From Dyadobacter sp. LHD-138 (GTDB lineage: Bacteria > Bacteroidota > Bacteroidia > Cytophagales > Spirosomataceae): a DNA stretch of 64,000 bases. The notes beneath the pieces are model-generated. The model worked only from the letters and a program-made list of their open reading frames with translations. It searched no databases and had not been told where the DNA came from. The stretch covers positions 1 through 64,000 of the forward strand of contig NZ_JAVFVU010000040.1 in assembly GCF_030929615.1 (NCBI RefSeq), read 5' to 3'. Shown here piece by piece: positions 45,204 to 53,768 of this stretch; the first letter of the stretch is position 1, and every line of letters starts with the position of its first letter. Position numbers and translations under genes: made by a program.

Positions 45204-46808
45204 ATGAAAAAGAGACTTTCTATATTATTACTGTTGGCAGGCATGGTTCCAATGTCATGTACTGACAAGTTTGATGACTTGAACACGGATCCTACGAAAT
45301 CGTCTTCAACGACGTTTGATCCCAACTTGCTGCTGCCAAGTATTCAATGGAAACATGTTAGTGCCACAGCGGGTTATAGCGGCGCGATTCTTTTCCAAAG
45401 TATGTGGGTGCAAATTCTGGCTTCCACAACTTCCGGAGCGGCTAACTACTATTCAAATGCGGATAAGTATGTTATATCCAGCAATACAAACTCCTATCTG
45501 GCAAGTACCTGGAACGGAGATTATAGTGCCGCCAGTTTTGCCTACGAAATGGAGCAGTTGGCAAAAGATAAGCCTGCTCTTGCGAACCTGATGAATATCG
45601 CGGTGATTATGCAGGTGCAGTCATTGGCGACGATTAGTGATGTTTATGGCGACATGCCTTATACGGAGGCGTTAAAAGCAAAGGCTGCTATAACATTACC
45701 GGTTTATGATACGCAGGAGAGTATTTATAAATCGCTGCTTACCCGCCTGGACGCGGCTACTGCAGCGCTTGACGCATCAAAACCACTTGCAACGAATGAT
45801 GCGTTTGCAGGTTATAAGGGTGATGTTGCTAAATGGAAAAAATATGGGTATTCTCTGATGTTGAAGCTTGCGATGCGTCTGGTGAAAATTGACCCTGCAA
45901 CCGCTAAAACCTATGCTGAAAAGGCAGCGGCCGGTGGTACATTTGCGAGCATGAGTGATGATGCTTATGTATCAGGGGATGACACCAATGGTTATACGAA
46001 TGGTAATGGTGCTGCTTTATCAACTCCTGCTGACGTTTATCAGGTAAGATGGAGTAAAACGATGATTGATTATTTGAAATCAACCAACGATCCACGATTA
46101 GGCGTAATTGCAGAAGTTCCGGTTGCAGGTTTGGCAGGAAATCAAGGTGTGGCAGCTGGTAATTCAGATCCTGCTGTTCAACTGGGTTTACCTAATGGTT
46201 ATGATTTGAATGGTGGAGCAACGGATATTTCTAAATCTCCTGGTTACAACGGAGCTTCGGGGACAGGTGCAGATATTACGCCGATTGGAAAATATTCACG
46301 TCCGGCAAGTATTTATAGAGGCAGAAGCGCCCCAATTTTTGTTCTGACTTACGCAGAAACGGAATTGCTTCTTGCAGAAGCTGCAACACGTGGTTTTTCA
46401 GTTGGCGCTACAACCGCTGCGGCACATTATAAAAATGCAGTTTCGGCTGGTATTCAAACGCTTGGTCGCTATGGTACAACAGCTGCCATTAGCGCTGGTG
46501 TAGCGGATGCGTATGCCGCTGCGAATCCATTGGTTACTGCTGATGCGCTTAAACAGATCAATGAACAATATTGGGTGGTTAATGGCACTTTGTTTAATTT
46601 TGTAGAAGCCTGGAATAACTGGAAAAGATCAGGGTATCCTGTCCTGACTCCGGTTAATTATGTAGGAAATTTCTCTGGCGGTGTTATACCAAGAAGACAA
46701 ATTTATCCAACAGGTGAGGCAACTTTAAATGGTGCGAATTACAACGCAGCCATTGGGAAACTTTCAGGCGGAGACAAATGGTCATCCAGAATCTGGTGGG
46801 ATAAATAA
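45204..46808 (+). CDS. SusD-like surface lipoprotein (SusD_2 type)
   Basis: This 534-residue lipoprotein has the lipobox VPMSC (Cys19), then DKFDDLNTDPTKSS, typical of the SusD-like second family, and TPR-like helices. The C-terminal part has LTYAETELLLAEAATRG. It is the lid of the SusC partner upstream. The ATG at 45204 begins the signal peptide; an in-frame ATG at 45192 overlaps the susC stop and adds four residues. A strong terminator follows, so the ASPIC-protein gene is probably on a separate or read-through transcript. Confidence 0.92.
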   Translation: MKKRLSILLLLAGMVPMSCTDKFDDLNTDPTKSSSTTFDPNLLLPSIQWKHVSATAGYSGAILFQSMWVQILASTTSGAANYYSNADKYVISSNTNSYLASTWNGDYSAASFAYEMEQLAKDKPALANLMNIAVIMQVQSLATISDVYGDMPYTEALKAKAAITLPVYDTQESIYKSLLTRLDAATAALDASKPLATNDAFAGYKGDVAKWKKYGYSLMLKLAMRLVKIDPATAKTYAEKAAAGGTFASMSDDAYVSGDDTNGYTNGNGAALSTPADVYQVRWSKTMIDYLKSTNDPRLGVIAEVPVAGLAGNQGVAAGNSDPAVQLGLPNGYDLNGGATDISKSPGYNGASGTGADITPIGKYSRPASIYRGRSAPIFVLTYAETELLLAEAATRGFSVGATTAAAHYKNAVSAGIQTLGRYGTTAAISAGVADAYAAANPLVTADALKQINEQYWVVNGTLFNFVEAWNNWKRSGYPVLTPVNYVGNFSGGVIPRRQIYPTGEATLNGANYNAAIGKLSGGDKWSSRIWWDK

Positions 46809-46812
46809 CAAA

Positions 46813-46852
46813 AAAAACGGAGTAAGAAACATTCTTTTCTTACTCCGTTTTT
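46813..46852 (+). terminator. Intrinsic terminator between susD and the ASPIC gene
   Basis: A 16-bp perfect stem (46813-46828 with 46837-46852) around an 8-base loop, ending in five T. The core is CGGAGTAAGAA. Confidence 0.88.
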
Positions 46853-46946
46853 ATCACAGTGACTATTAATCCGAACTTCAGCATTTTGTTGAAGTTTTTT
46901 TAGTTTTTATGATATATCTTTCGTTACATTTTTTACTCTCTTTTTC

Positions 46947-49900
46947 ATGTTGACGAATAGAAAAATTTCAGGTGTTCAATCCCTGGTTCTTTTGCTCGGG
47001 TTTCACTTTTCTATGGCCCAGGCGCAACAGCCGCTTTTTCAGTTGTTGACGCCAAAACAAACCAATATTGATTTCAGGAATGATATCAATGAAGATGAAA
47101 GCCTGAACGTAATGGCTTATGAATATTTCTACAATGGTGGGGGCGTGGCAGTGGGGGATGTAAATAATGATGGATTTGATGATTTGTTTTTTACCTCAAA
47201 CATGAAATCCAATAAATTGTATCTTAACCTCGACGGGGAAAAAGGCGCTCCTATTAAGTTCAGGGATGTTACGGGTATTGCCGGGAAAGGCATTGAAGGC
47301 AGAAAGGGTGGCTGGAAAACGGGTGTCACCATGGCCGATGTGAATGGCGACGGTTGGCTGGATATTCATATTTGCTATTCAGGAAAAGTAGATGACGAAG
47401 CCCGGAAAAACCAGTTGTTCATCAACCAGGGCGTGCAAAATGGCTCGGTGAAGTTTGTGGAGCAGGCCAAAGAATATGGTCTCGATAATATCAGTTACAG
47501 CACACAGGCGACCTTTTTTGATTACGACGATGACGGAGACCTGGATATGTTCCTGCTCAATCATAGCGTAAAAAAAATTGATAACATGGAGCTGGCCAAG
47601 TTCAGGACACAAACAGACGAACTGGCAGGTAACAAACTTTTTGAAAACAAGAATAATAAATTTGTTGAGGTAACTAAAAAAGCAGGCATTTATCAATATC
47701 CGTTAACGTTCGGATTGGGTGTTGCCATTGCAGATATCAATCTGGATGGCTGGCAGGATATTTACGTTACCAACGATTACAATGAACCGGATTATCTCTA
47801 CCTCAATAACGGTGACGGTACTTTTCATGAAGACTCGGAAGCGTGTTTCCGGCATTTAGCTCAGTTTTCGATGGGGCTGGATATTGCCGATTTTAACAAC
47901 GATGGCTTGCCGGATATTGTCTCGCTGGATATGCTTCCGGAGGATAACAGACGCCAGAAATTGTTGCAGCTTCAGGAGAATTACGAGTCTTTTGAGCTCA
48001 TGATGAAACAGAAGCTGAACCGGCAGTATATGCGGAATATGTTGCAGCTGAATAACGGCGACGGCACTTTCAGTGAAATTGCCCAGCTTTCCGGTGTTTC
48101 AAACACCGATTGGAGCTGGTGTCCGCTGCTGGCAGATTTTGATAATGACGGATTTAAAGATCTGTTTGTCAGCAATGGTTATCTGAGAGATTACACCAAC
48201 AAGGATTTTTTAAAATACTGGGGCGATTACAAGATCAGACAGGCGGTAAACAAAGAGCCTTTTTTGTTGATGGATCTGATCAAGGCCATGCCTTCGACCA
48301 AACTGGCGAACTATATTTTCAAAAATAACAGAGACCTGACTTTTACGAAAAAACAGGAAGATTGGGGACTTAATAACCCTGCCATTTCAAGCGGCGCCGT
48401 TTATGCTGATCTTGACAATGACGGTGACCTGGATTTGGTTGTGAGCAATATCAACGAACCGGCTTTTGTATACCAAAATATGGGACGGGAGCAATCGAAG
48501 GGCGGTTATCTTCAGGTGAAACTAAAGCAGCCCGAAGGAAACAAAAATGCGGTAGGAGCAAAGGTGTTTCTGTTTTCGAAAGGAAAACAACAATATCAGG
48601 AGGTAAACCCGAATAGGGGATATCTGTCATGCCTTCCGCTAAAACTGCATTTTGGGCTTGATACGGAAACACAAGTGGATTCGGTCAGGATAATTTGGCC
48701 GGATCAAAAGGAGCAATGGCTGACCGGCGTAACTTCCAACCAGTTGCTGGTTGTTGAGAAACAGTCCGAAAAGCTGAAAAATGTAAAGAAGGAACCAGCG
48801 AAAACACCGGCAGTTTTTGCCAAAGCTGAGCACGCGATTACGTATCAGCACGAAGGTTTTAGTGAGAATGACTTCAAACGTCAGCCGTTGATGTTGTCCA
48901 TGTATTCGCAAACGGGGCCCATTGTTGCCAAAGGTGATGTCAACAAGGACGGTCTGGAAGATATTTATCTGAGCGGGGATCAGAACAAAAAAGGGAAAAT
49001 CTGGTTGCAGGATTCGAAAGGAACATTCAAAGAAATGGAAGGTTTTGCGATCGGGGATGAAAATCTTTCCGCTAATTCCGCTGCATTATTTTTTGATGCC
49101 AATGGCGATGGTTTTGACGATCTGTACATTGCCAAAGGGGGATATTCACTTTTTGAACCGAATACATTTTCCCTTCAGGACGAAATTTATTTGAGTGACG
49201 GCAAAGGAAAATTGAATCTGGCGGTATTGTCGATGCCCAATCTCAAAGCAAGTAGTAAATCCTGTGTCCGGGCCTGTGATTATGATGGTGACGGCGATCT
49301 GGATCTGTTTGTCGGTGGCCGCATTGTTCCGGGACGTTATCCTGAAACGCCGGCTTCATTTCTTTTGACGAATAACGGAAAGGGCGAATTTACGATAACA
49401 CCGACACCGTTTTCAAAAGTGGGTATGGTGACAGACGCGCAGTGGGCTGATCTGGATGATGACGGAAGAAAGGAGCTGATTATCTGTGGCGAGTTTATGC
49501 CGGTTAAGATTTATGCCAATACCAAAGACGGGTTCGTTGATAAAACGGCTCAGTATTTCTCGGAAGATGAGTCGGGTTTCTGGTCTTCGTTGTTGATCGA
49601 AGATATTGACGGTGATGGAAAGAAGGATATTGTTGCCGGAAATTTTGGCACAAATTCCCAGATCAAAGTTTCACATAGCGAACCGGGAGAGCTGTATTTT
49701 GCTGATTTTGACAACAACGGTTCGATTGATCCTTTTTTTAATTTTTATATCCAGGGGAAATCTTATCCGTTTGTCAGCCGTGATGAACTGAATGATCAGA
49801 TCTATCCGATGCGGAAAAAATTCGCTTTTTATAAGGATTATGCAAGCGCCACCATGACGGATATTTTTTCGCCGGAAGTATTGGGTAAGGCAGGGAAATT

Positions 49901-50282
49901 GAAGTTTAACGAATCCCGCTCGGTTTGTTTTATGAATAAAAACGGAAAATTTGAAAAACAGGTGCTTCCGGTTCAGGCCCAGTTTGCGCCGGTAACCTCG
50001 ATACGATATGAAGATTTCGATAAGGACGGAAACAAGGACCTGCTGCTGTTTGGAAACAAATCCGATAACCGTCTGAAAATCGGAAGTATGGATGCCAATT
50101 ATGGGTGTTATCTGAGAGGCGATGGAAAGGGGCATTTTAGCTATGTAAGCCAGCCGCTTTCGGGGCTTTCCGTAACTGGTGACGTTAAATCGGTCGTTGA
50201 AATTAACATTAAAAAAGAACCATATCTTTTGATAGGCGCCTTTAATATGCCGCTTCAATTTTATCAATTACAGAAAAAATAA
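46947..50282 (+). CDS. Large secreted FG-GAP/ASPIC-UnbV protein
   Basis: This 1111-residue protein has a signal peptide ending at SMAQAQQ (about residue 28). I count about 14 calcium-binding repeats of the DxNxDGxxD kind, from GDVNNDGFDD (about 71) to EDFDKDGNKD (about 1020). They form two blocks that flank an ASPIC/UnbV domain (about 518-605, with VGAKVFLFSKGKQQYQEVNPNRGYLS). The fold should be two beta-propellers joined by the ASPIC domain, outside the cell or in the periplasm. Such proteins occur beside SusC/SusD pairs in Bacteroidota, but their activity is not well known. The stop overlaps the start of the haloperoxidase-type gene (TAATG), so the two are translationally coupled. Confidence 0.9.
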   Translation: MLTNRKISGVQSLVLLLGFHFSMAQAQQPLFQLLTPKQTNIDFRNDINEDESLNVMAYEYFYNGGGVAVGDVNNDGFDDLFFTSNMKSNKLYLNLDGEKGAPIKFRDVTGIAGKGIEGRKGGWKTGVTMADVNGDGWLDIHICYSGKVDDEARKNQLFINQGVQNGSVKFVEQAKEYGLDNISYSTQATFFDYDDDGDLDMFLLNHSVKKIDNMELAKFRTQTDELAGNKLFENKNNKFVEVTKKAGIYQYPLTFGLGVAIADINLDGWQDIYVTNDYNEPDYLYLNNGDGTFHEDSEACFRHLAQFSMGLDIADFNNDGLPDIVSLDMLPEDNRRQKLLQLQENYESFELMMKQKLNRQYMRNMLQLNNGDGTFSEIAQLSGVSNTDWSWCPLLADFDNDGFKDLFVSNGYLRDYTNKDFLKYWGDYKIRQAVNKEPFLLMDLIKAMPSTKLANYIFKNNRDLTFTKKQEDWGLNNPAISSGAVYADLDNDGDLDLVVSNINEPAFVYQNMGREQSKGGYLQVKLKQPEGNKNAVGAKVFLFSKGKQQYQEVNPNRGYLSCLPLKLHFGLDTETQVDSVRIIWPDQKEQWLTGVTSNQLLVVEKQSEKLKNVKKEPAKTPAVFAKAEHAITYQHEGFSENDFKRQPLMLSMYSQTGPIVAKGDVNKDGLEDIYLSGDQNKKGKIWLQDSKGTFKEMEGFAIGDENLSANSAALFFDANGDGFDDLYIAKGGYSLFEPNTFSLQDEIYLSDGKGKLNLAVLSMPNLKASSKSCVRACDYDGDGDLDLFVGGRIVPGRYPETPASFLLTNNGKGEFTITPTPFSKVGMVTDAQWADLDDDGRKELIICGEFMPVKIYANTKDGFVDKTAQYFSEDESGFWSSLLIEDIDGDGKKDIVAGNFGTNSQIKVSHSEPGELYFADFDNNGSIDPFFNFYIQGKSYPFVSRDELNDQIYPMRKKFAFYKDYASATMTDIFSPEVLGKAGKLKFNESRSVCFMNKNGKFEKQVLPVQAQFAPVTSIRYEDFDKDGNKDLLLFGNKSDNRLKIGSMDANYGCYLRGDGKGHFSYVSQPLSGLSVTGDVKSVVEINIKKEPYLLIGAFNMPLQFYQLQKK

Positions 50283-51604
50283 TGAAAAGACTTTTGCTTT
50301 TAAGTTTGTTAATATGTCAGCTTGCCCATGCCCAAAAATCAAAAAAGGAACTGGACAGACATTTACAACCGGCTATTTTTGCTGTGACCATGGTCATGAT
50401 CCATGATGTTGCCAATCCGCCGGCAGCGAGCCGGTTTTATACGTATTGTCTGCTGGGCGCTCAGGAAATCATTGCCCGCAACAATAAGTCCGTCGTGTCA
50501 CCATCTGCGTATGTGAAAGGACTCAGTAAAATAGAGATTGAAAGTAAAACCGCTTATGACTATAAAATTGCGGCGCTTTACTGTATTCTGGAAACGGGAA
50601 GGATCATTTTGCCTTCAGGTTACATGCTGGAAGAAGACCAGAAAAAGCTTTTGGCGACGTTGAAAAAAGATGGTTACCCGGATCAGCTTGTGGCACAATC
50701 CGTCGCAGTTGCCCAGGAAGTGGCGAAGAAAATAATTACTTTTTCGAGCAGCGACAATTATTCTAAGTTAAGTACAAGGCTAAGATACAGGCCTTTGAAG
50801 GGTGATGGTTATTGGTTCCCTACGCCTCCGGGATATATTGAAGGTATAGAGCCGCACTGGAAAACCATCCGCCCGATGCTGATCGATTCCAGCGGACAGT
50901 TTAAGCCCGCACCGCCGGTTCCTTTCAGCAAAGACAGTGCCAGTGCATTTTACAAACTGACTTATGAAGTTTATGATGCCGGAAAAAAACTGAATGAGAA
51001 AACCCGCTTTATTGCTTCGTATTGGGACTGCAACCCGTTTGCGATCAATACATCAGGGCACATGTCGATCGGTTTTAAGAAGATAAGTCCCGGTGGACAC
51101 TGGATGAATATTACCAGTATTGCTACCACAAAAGCTAAAATAGATCTGGATCGCGGCATTATGATCCATGGGATTATTGCCGCCACTTTGATGGATGCTT
51201 TTATCAGTTGTTGGGACGAAAAATACCGGAGCAACCGCATCAGGCCGGAAACTGTTATCAACCGGTATATCGATCCGGCATGGCAGCCACTTTTGCAAAC
51301 ACCTCCTTTCCCCGAGTATACCAGCGGGCATAGCGTAGTTTCTACGGCAGTAGCCGAAGCCCTTACCTATTTGTTGGGGGACAATTTTTCATTCACCGAT
51401 GATACGGAAGTGATATTTGATTTACCATCCAGAGATTTTAAATCTTTCAGACAAGCAGCTGCGGAAGCCGCGATATCCCGTTTGTATGGCGGAATTCATT
51501 ACCGCGACGCAATTGAAAACGGAGCAGATCAGGGGAAAAGGATTGGTGAATTTGTGATTGAAACAATAAAAAAAGCAGGTGTTCATGGAGCAGCAGCGAA
51601 GTAA
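50282..51604 (+). CDS. Vanadium-dependent haloperoxidase/PAP2-superfamily enzyme
   Basis: A 440-residue protein with a signal peptide ending at LAHAQ (about residue 18). All vanadate or phosphate-binding motifs are present: Lys314 with Arg321-Pro (KYRSNRIRP), TSGH with Ser348, Gly349 and His350 (EYTSGHS), and Arg400 with His406 (SRLYGGIHYRD). In vanadium haloperoxidases these residues bind vanadate and the second His acts on peroxide; in PAP2 phosphatases they bind phosphate. The length and helical N-terminal half favour the haloperoxidase group. Whether it oxidises halide or removes phosphate cannot be told from the sequence. It is coupled by a one-base overlap to the ASPIC protein gene. Confidence 0.87.
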   Translation: MKRLLLLSLLICQLAHAQKSKKELDRHLQPAIFAVTMVMIHDVANPPAASRFYTYCLLGAQEIIARNNKSVVSPSAYVKGLSKIEIESKTAYDYKIAALYCILETGRIILPSGYMLEEDQKKLLATLKKDGYPDQLVAQSVAVAQEVAKKIITFSSSDNYSKLSTRLRYRPLKGDGYWFPTPPGYIEGIEPHWKTIRPMLIDSSGQFKPAPPVPFSKDSASAFYKLTYEVYDAGKKLNEKTRFIASYWDCNPFAINTSGHMSIGFKKISPGGHWMNITSIATTKAKIDLDRGIMIHGIIAATLMDAFISCWDEKYRSNRIRPETVINRYIDPAWQPLLQTPPFPEYTSGHSVVSTAVAEALTYLLGDNFSFTDDTEVIFDLPSRDFKSFRQAAAEAAISRLYGGIHYRDAIENGADQGKRIGEFVIETIKKAGVHGAAAK

Positions 51605-51880
51605 GGTACGGCACCAGTTAATTGCGGCAAGCCCAGTGAATAAACATTTTGTCTAATTCATTCAGTACTAAGTAGTAGTGGAAAATTAGTTTGTATTATG
51701 GATTTTTATAATAAGCTATTAATCATTCGGTTACTGAGCTAATCGCATACAGCTAATTGCCAACAGCTACTTAAATTTTATCGGCATAACGTATAAGTTG
51801 TATCTTTGAACCCACTTACGATAGAAGACCGTTTATTTTCGACCGTAGATGGATTCAGGATACAATTGTTTTTTAGCTCA
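51605..51880. other. Intergenic stretch with decayed short repeats and a promoter
   Basis: Around 51738-51771 there are several near-copies of CAGCTAATTGCC-like sequence (AGCTAATCGC, AGCTAATTGCC, CAGCTACTT), like the low-complexity repeats seen between Bacteroidota genes. TATCTTTG at 51801-51808 is a perfect -7 element for the next gene. No protein-coding frame is convincing upstream of 51881. Confidence 0.4.
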
Positions 51881-52621
51881 ATGAATAAATATTTAACTGT
51901 TGTCGTCATTTTGTTTTGTGTTCATGTTTATCGTGCCAGCGCGCAGGGCGTCCTGGCTGTTTCAAACACAGCAGCCGTTGCTGACAAGGCAGGATCAGTT
52001 GTACAAAAAACGGACTCAGTTACAGAAGGAATTACGCAGTGGAATGCAATAAAGTGGAGTTTTGGCTTAAATGGCGGTTACGGCTATCGTCTTCCCAACG
52101 CGGGAACAAGGCAGAATACGCACTATTCGAAACACATGAAAAAGATGAAATCGGGCCTATCAATTGGCGCTGATCTGCATCGTCATTTCTGGCCACGCAT
52201 TGGTTTAGGCTTGAAATATAATTTATACGCCGTCCGTGGGACCTACGGCAAAAAGACCGCCGACGACATAAAAATCCAGTTTGCAGGCCCTTCCGTTATC
52301 TACCAATATCCTTTTCAAAATCACACAACCTCCGTTCTGGCTGGCTTCGCAATGGGTTATCAGTCTTATGCGAATAAAGGGAAGGCCAATGGAGAAGACT
52401 TTAAGCTGCGCGGAGATGCAATGGGCTGGGCGGTAAGCCTGGGCCTGGAACAGAGACTAAGTAAACATTTAGCCCTGAATTTAACGGGTGCCTGTTATTT
52501 GGGAACATCCTATAAATTCCGGAAAGAAAGCGGTGGTGTCACGGAAACCATCAAATTGTCTAAAGAAAAATTTGAGGATCTGTCAAGGGCTGAACTGACG
52601 CTTGGTCTCCGATTCTTTTAA
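51881..52621 (+). CDS. Predicted outer membrane beta-barrel protein
   Basis: A 246-residue protein with a signal peptide ending at YRASAQG (about residue 23), a Thr/Ala-rich linker, and then strands rich in Gly and aromatics (WSFGLNGGYGYRLPN, FWPRIGLGLKYNLYAV, SVLAGFAMGYQSYANKG), ending in LTLGLRFF with a terminal Phe. This fits an eight- to ten-stranded outer membrane barrel. No family can be named. The frame opens at a TTG at 51806, within the -7 element; the ATG at 51881 is the likely start. Confidence 0.75.
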   Translation: MNKYLTVVVILFCVHVYRASAQGVLAVSNTAAVADKAGSVVQKTDSVTEGITQWNAIKWSFGLNGGYGYRLPNAGTRQNTHYSKHMKKMKSGLSIGADLHRHFWPRIGLGLKYNLYAVRGTYGKKTADDIKIQFAGPSVIYQYPFQNHTTSVLAGFAMGYQSYANKGKANGEDFKLRGDAMGWAVSLGLEQRLSKHLALNLTGACYLGTSYKFRKESGGVTETIKLSKEKFEDLSRAELTLGLRFF

Positions 52622-52815
52622 TACATCGTTTTGTTTTATGAAAAAGTAAGGGAAAAATAGGATTAAATAGTCTTATTTGTGAAACCTTGGTCAGGTTGGT
52701 TAAAAACGGATTCCCAAACGGTAGATTGGCCCCTTTTTAGCCTTATCGAGCTAAGACTTTAATCTTTTCTTTCATAAGATTTCCAGTATAAAACCTGGAT
52801 ACAAATCGGTGTACG

Positions 52816-53691
52816 ATGTTAAAACCTAATCTATTCCTATTTCTGTGCGCAGTTTTCTGCTGCCTATTGACTTCCAACACCATTGTTTCTGCGCAGGCAG
52901 GCAAGGCTAAAAAGCCGCTGGTTGTTTTCGTAACCGGCGACCATGAATATGGCGGGGAGGAAACTTTGCCCCTGATCGCCGCCGAACTTGAAAAAAACTA
53001 TGGCATGCGCACCATCGTTTTGAAGGCTTATCCCGATTATAATGCTGAAAAAAATATTCCCGGACTGGAAGCACTTAAAGATGCAGATCTGGCTGTGTTT
53101 TATTTGCGGTGGCGCCAGCTTCCGAAAGAACAACTTGCTCACATTGATGCGTATTTGAAAACTGGAAAACCTGTTATGGGATTCCGCACGACCACCCACG
53201 CTTTCAATTATCCAAAAGGTGACGAAAACGAAAAATGGAATGCATTCGGTGAGTTTGCGCTGAATGCACCTCCGGGCTGGGGCGGCAAAGCAGCACATAC
53301 GCATTACGGACATAAAAGCAGCACGGATGTTTCCATGATTGCTGAGCAGGCCAAAAATCCTATCCTGACCGGTGTTTCGCCCAAATTCCATGTTCGTTCA
53401 TGGTTGTACCGTGTTTTGCCTGATTATCCAACAAGAGGTTCAACATGGTTAATGATGGGAAAATCAGTTGATCCTGACAAAAAAGATATAGAAAATCCTG
53501 TTGCCTGGACAGGAACGAATTCTTTTGGCGGGAAAGTTTTCATGACAACGATGGGACATCCGGATGATTTCCAGCTGGAACCCTTTCAGCGCCTGGTTAT
53601 TAATGCCATCCACTGGGAGTTGGGACAAAAAGTGCCGAAAAAATGGAAAGGAAAAATTGATATCAAGGTTCCTTACAGAGAAGCGAAATAA
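52816..53691 (+). CDS. Secreted ThuA-domain protein
   Basis: A 291-residue protein with a signal peptide ending at IVSAQAG (about residue 29) and a ThuA domain of the glutamine amidotransferase-like fold (about 33-270): VVFVTGDHEYGGEETLPLIAAELEKNYG near the start, ADLAVFYLRWRQL, and VMGFRTTTHAFNYPKGD. ThuA is linked to trehalose and other sugar use, but its reaction is unknown; many Bacteroidota and Planctomycetota members are secreted. It lies 77 bases before the large cytochrome c fusion, a common pairing of ThuA with PVC-type dehydrogenases, so both probably act in one periplasmic sugar pathway. Confidence 0.9.
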   Translation: MLKPNLFLFLCAVFCCLLTSNTIVSAQAGKAKKPLVVFVTGDHEYGGEETLPLIAAELEKNYGMRTIVLKAYPDYNAEKNIPGLEALKDADLAVFYLRWRQLPKEQLAHIDAYLKTGKPVMGFRTTTHAFNYPKGDENEKWNAFGEFALNAPPGWGGKAAHTHYGHKSSTDVSMIAEQAKNPILTGVSPKFHVRSWLYRVLPDYPTRGSTWLMMGKSVDPDKKDIENPVAWTGTNSFGGKVFMTTMGHPDDFQLEPFQRLVINAIHWELGQKVPKKWKGKIDIKVPYREAK

Positions 53692-53768
53692 TTCGATAAC
53701 CTATTGGATTATTCGCTGTTGATTAATAGTTAGTTCCTACACCGTGGATAAAATTACCTGAGATTAAA

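Noticed and set aside
49671-50267. A 198-codon minus-strand frame opposite the ASPIC protein gene
   Set aside because: Shadow frame; the calcium-loop repeats of the plus strand explain the absence of stops.
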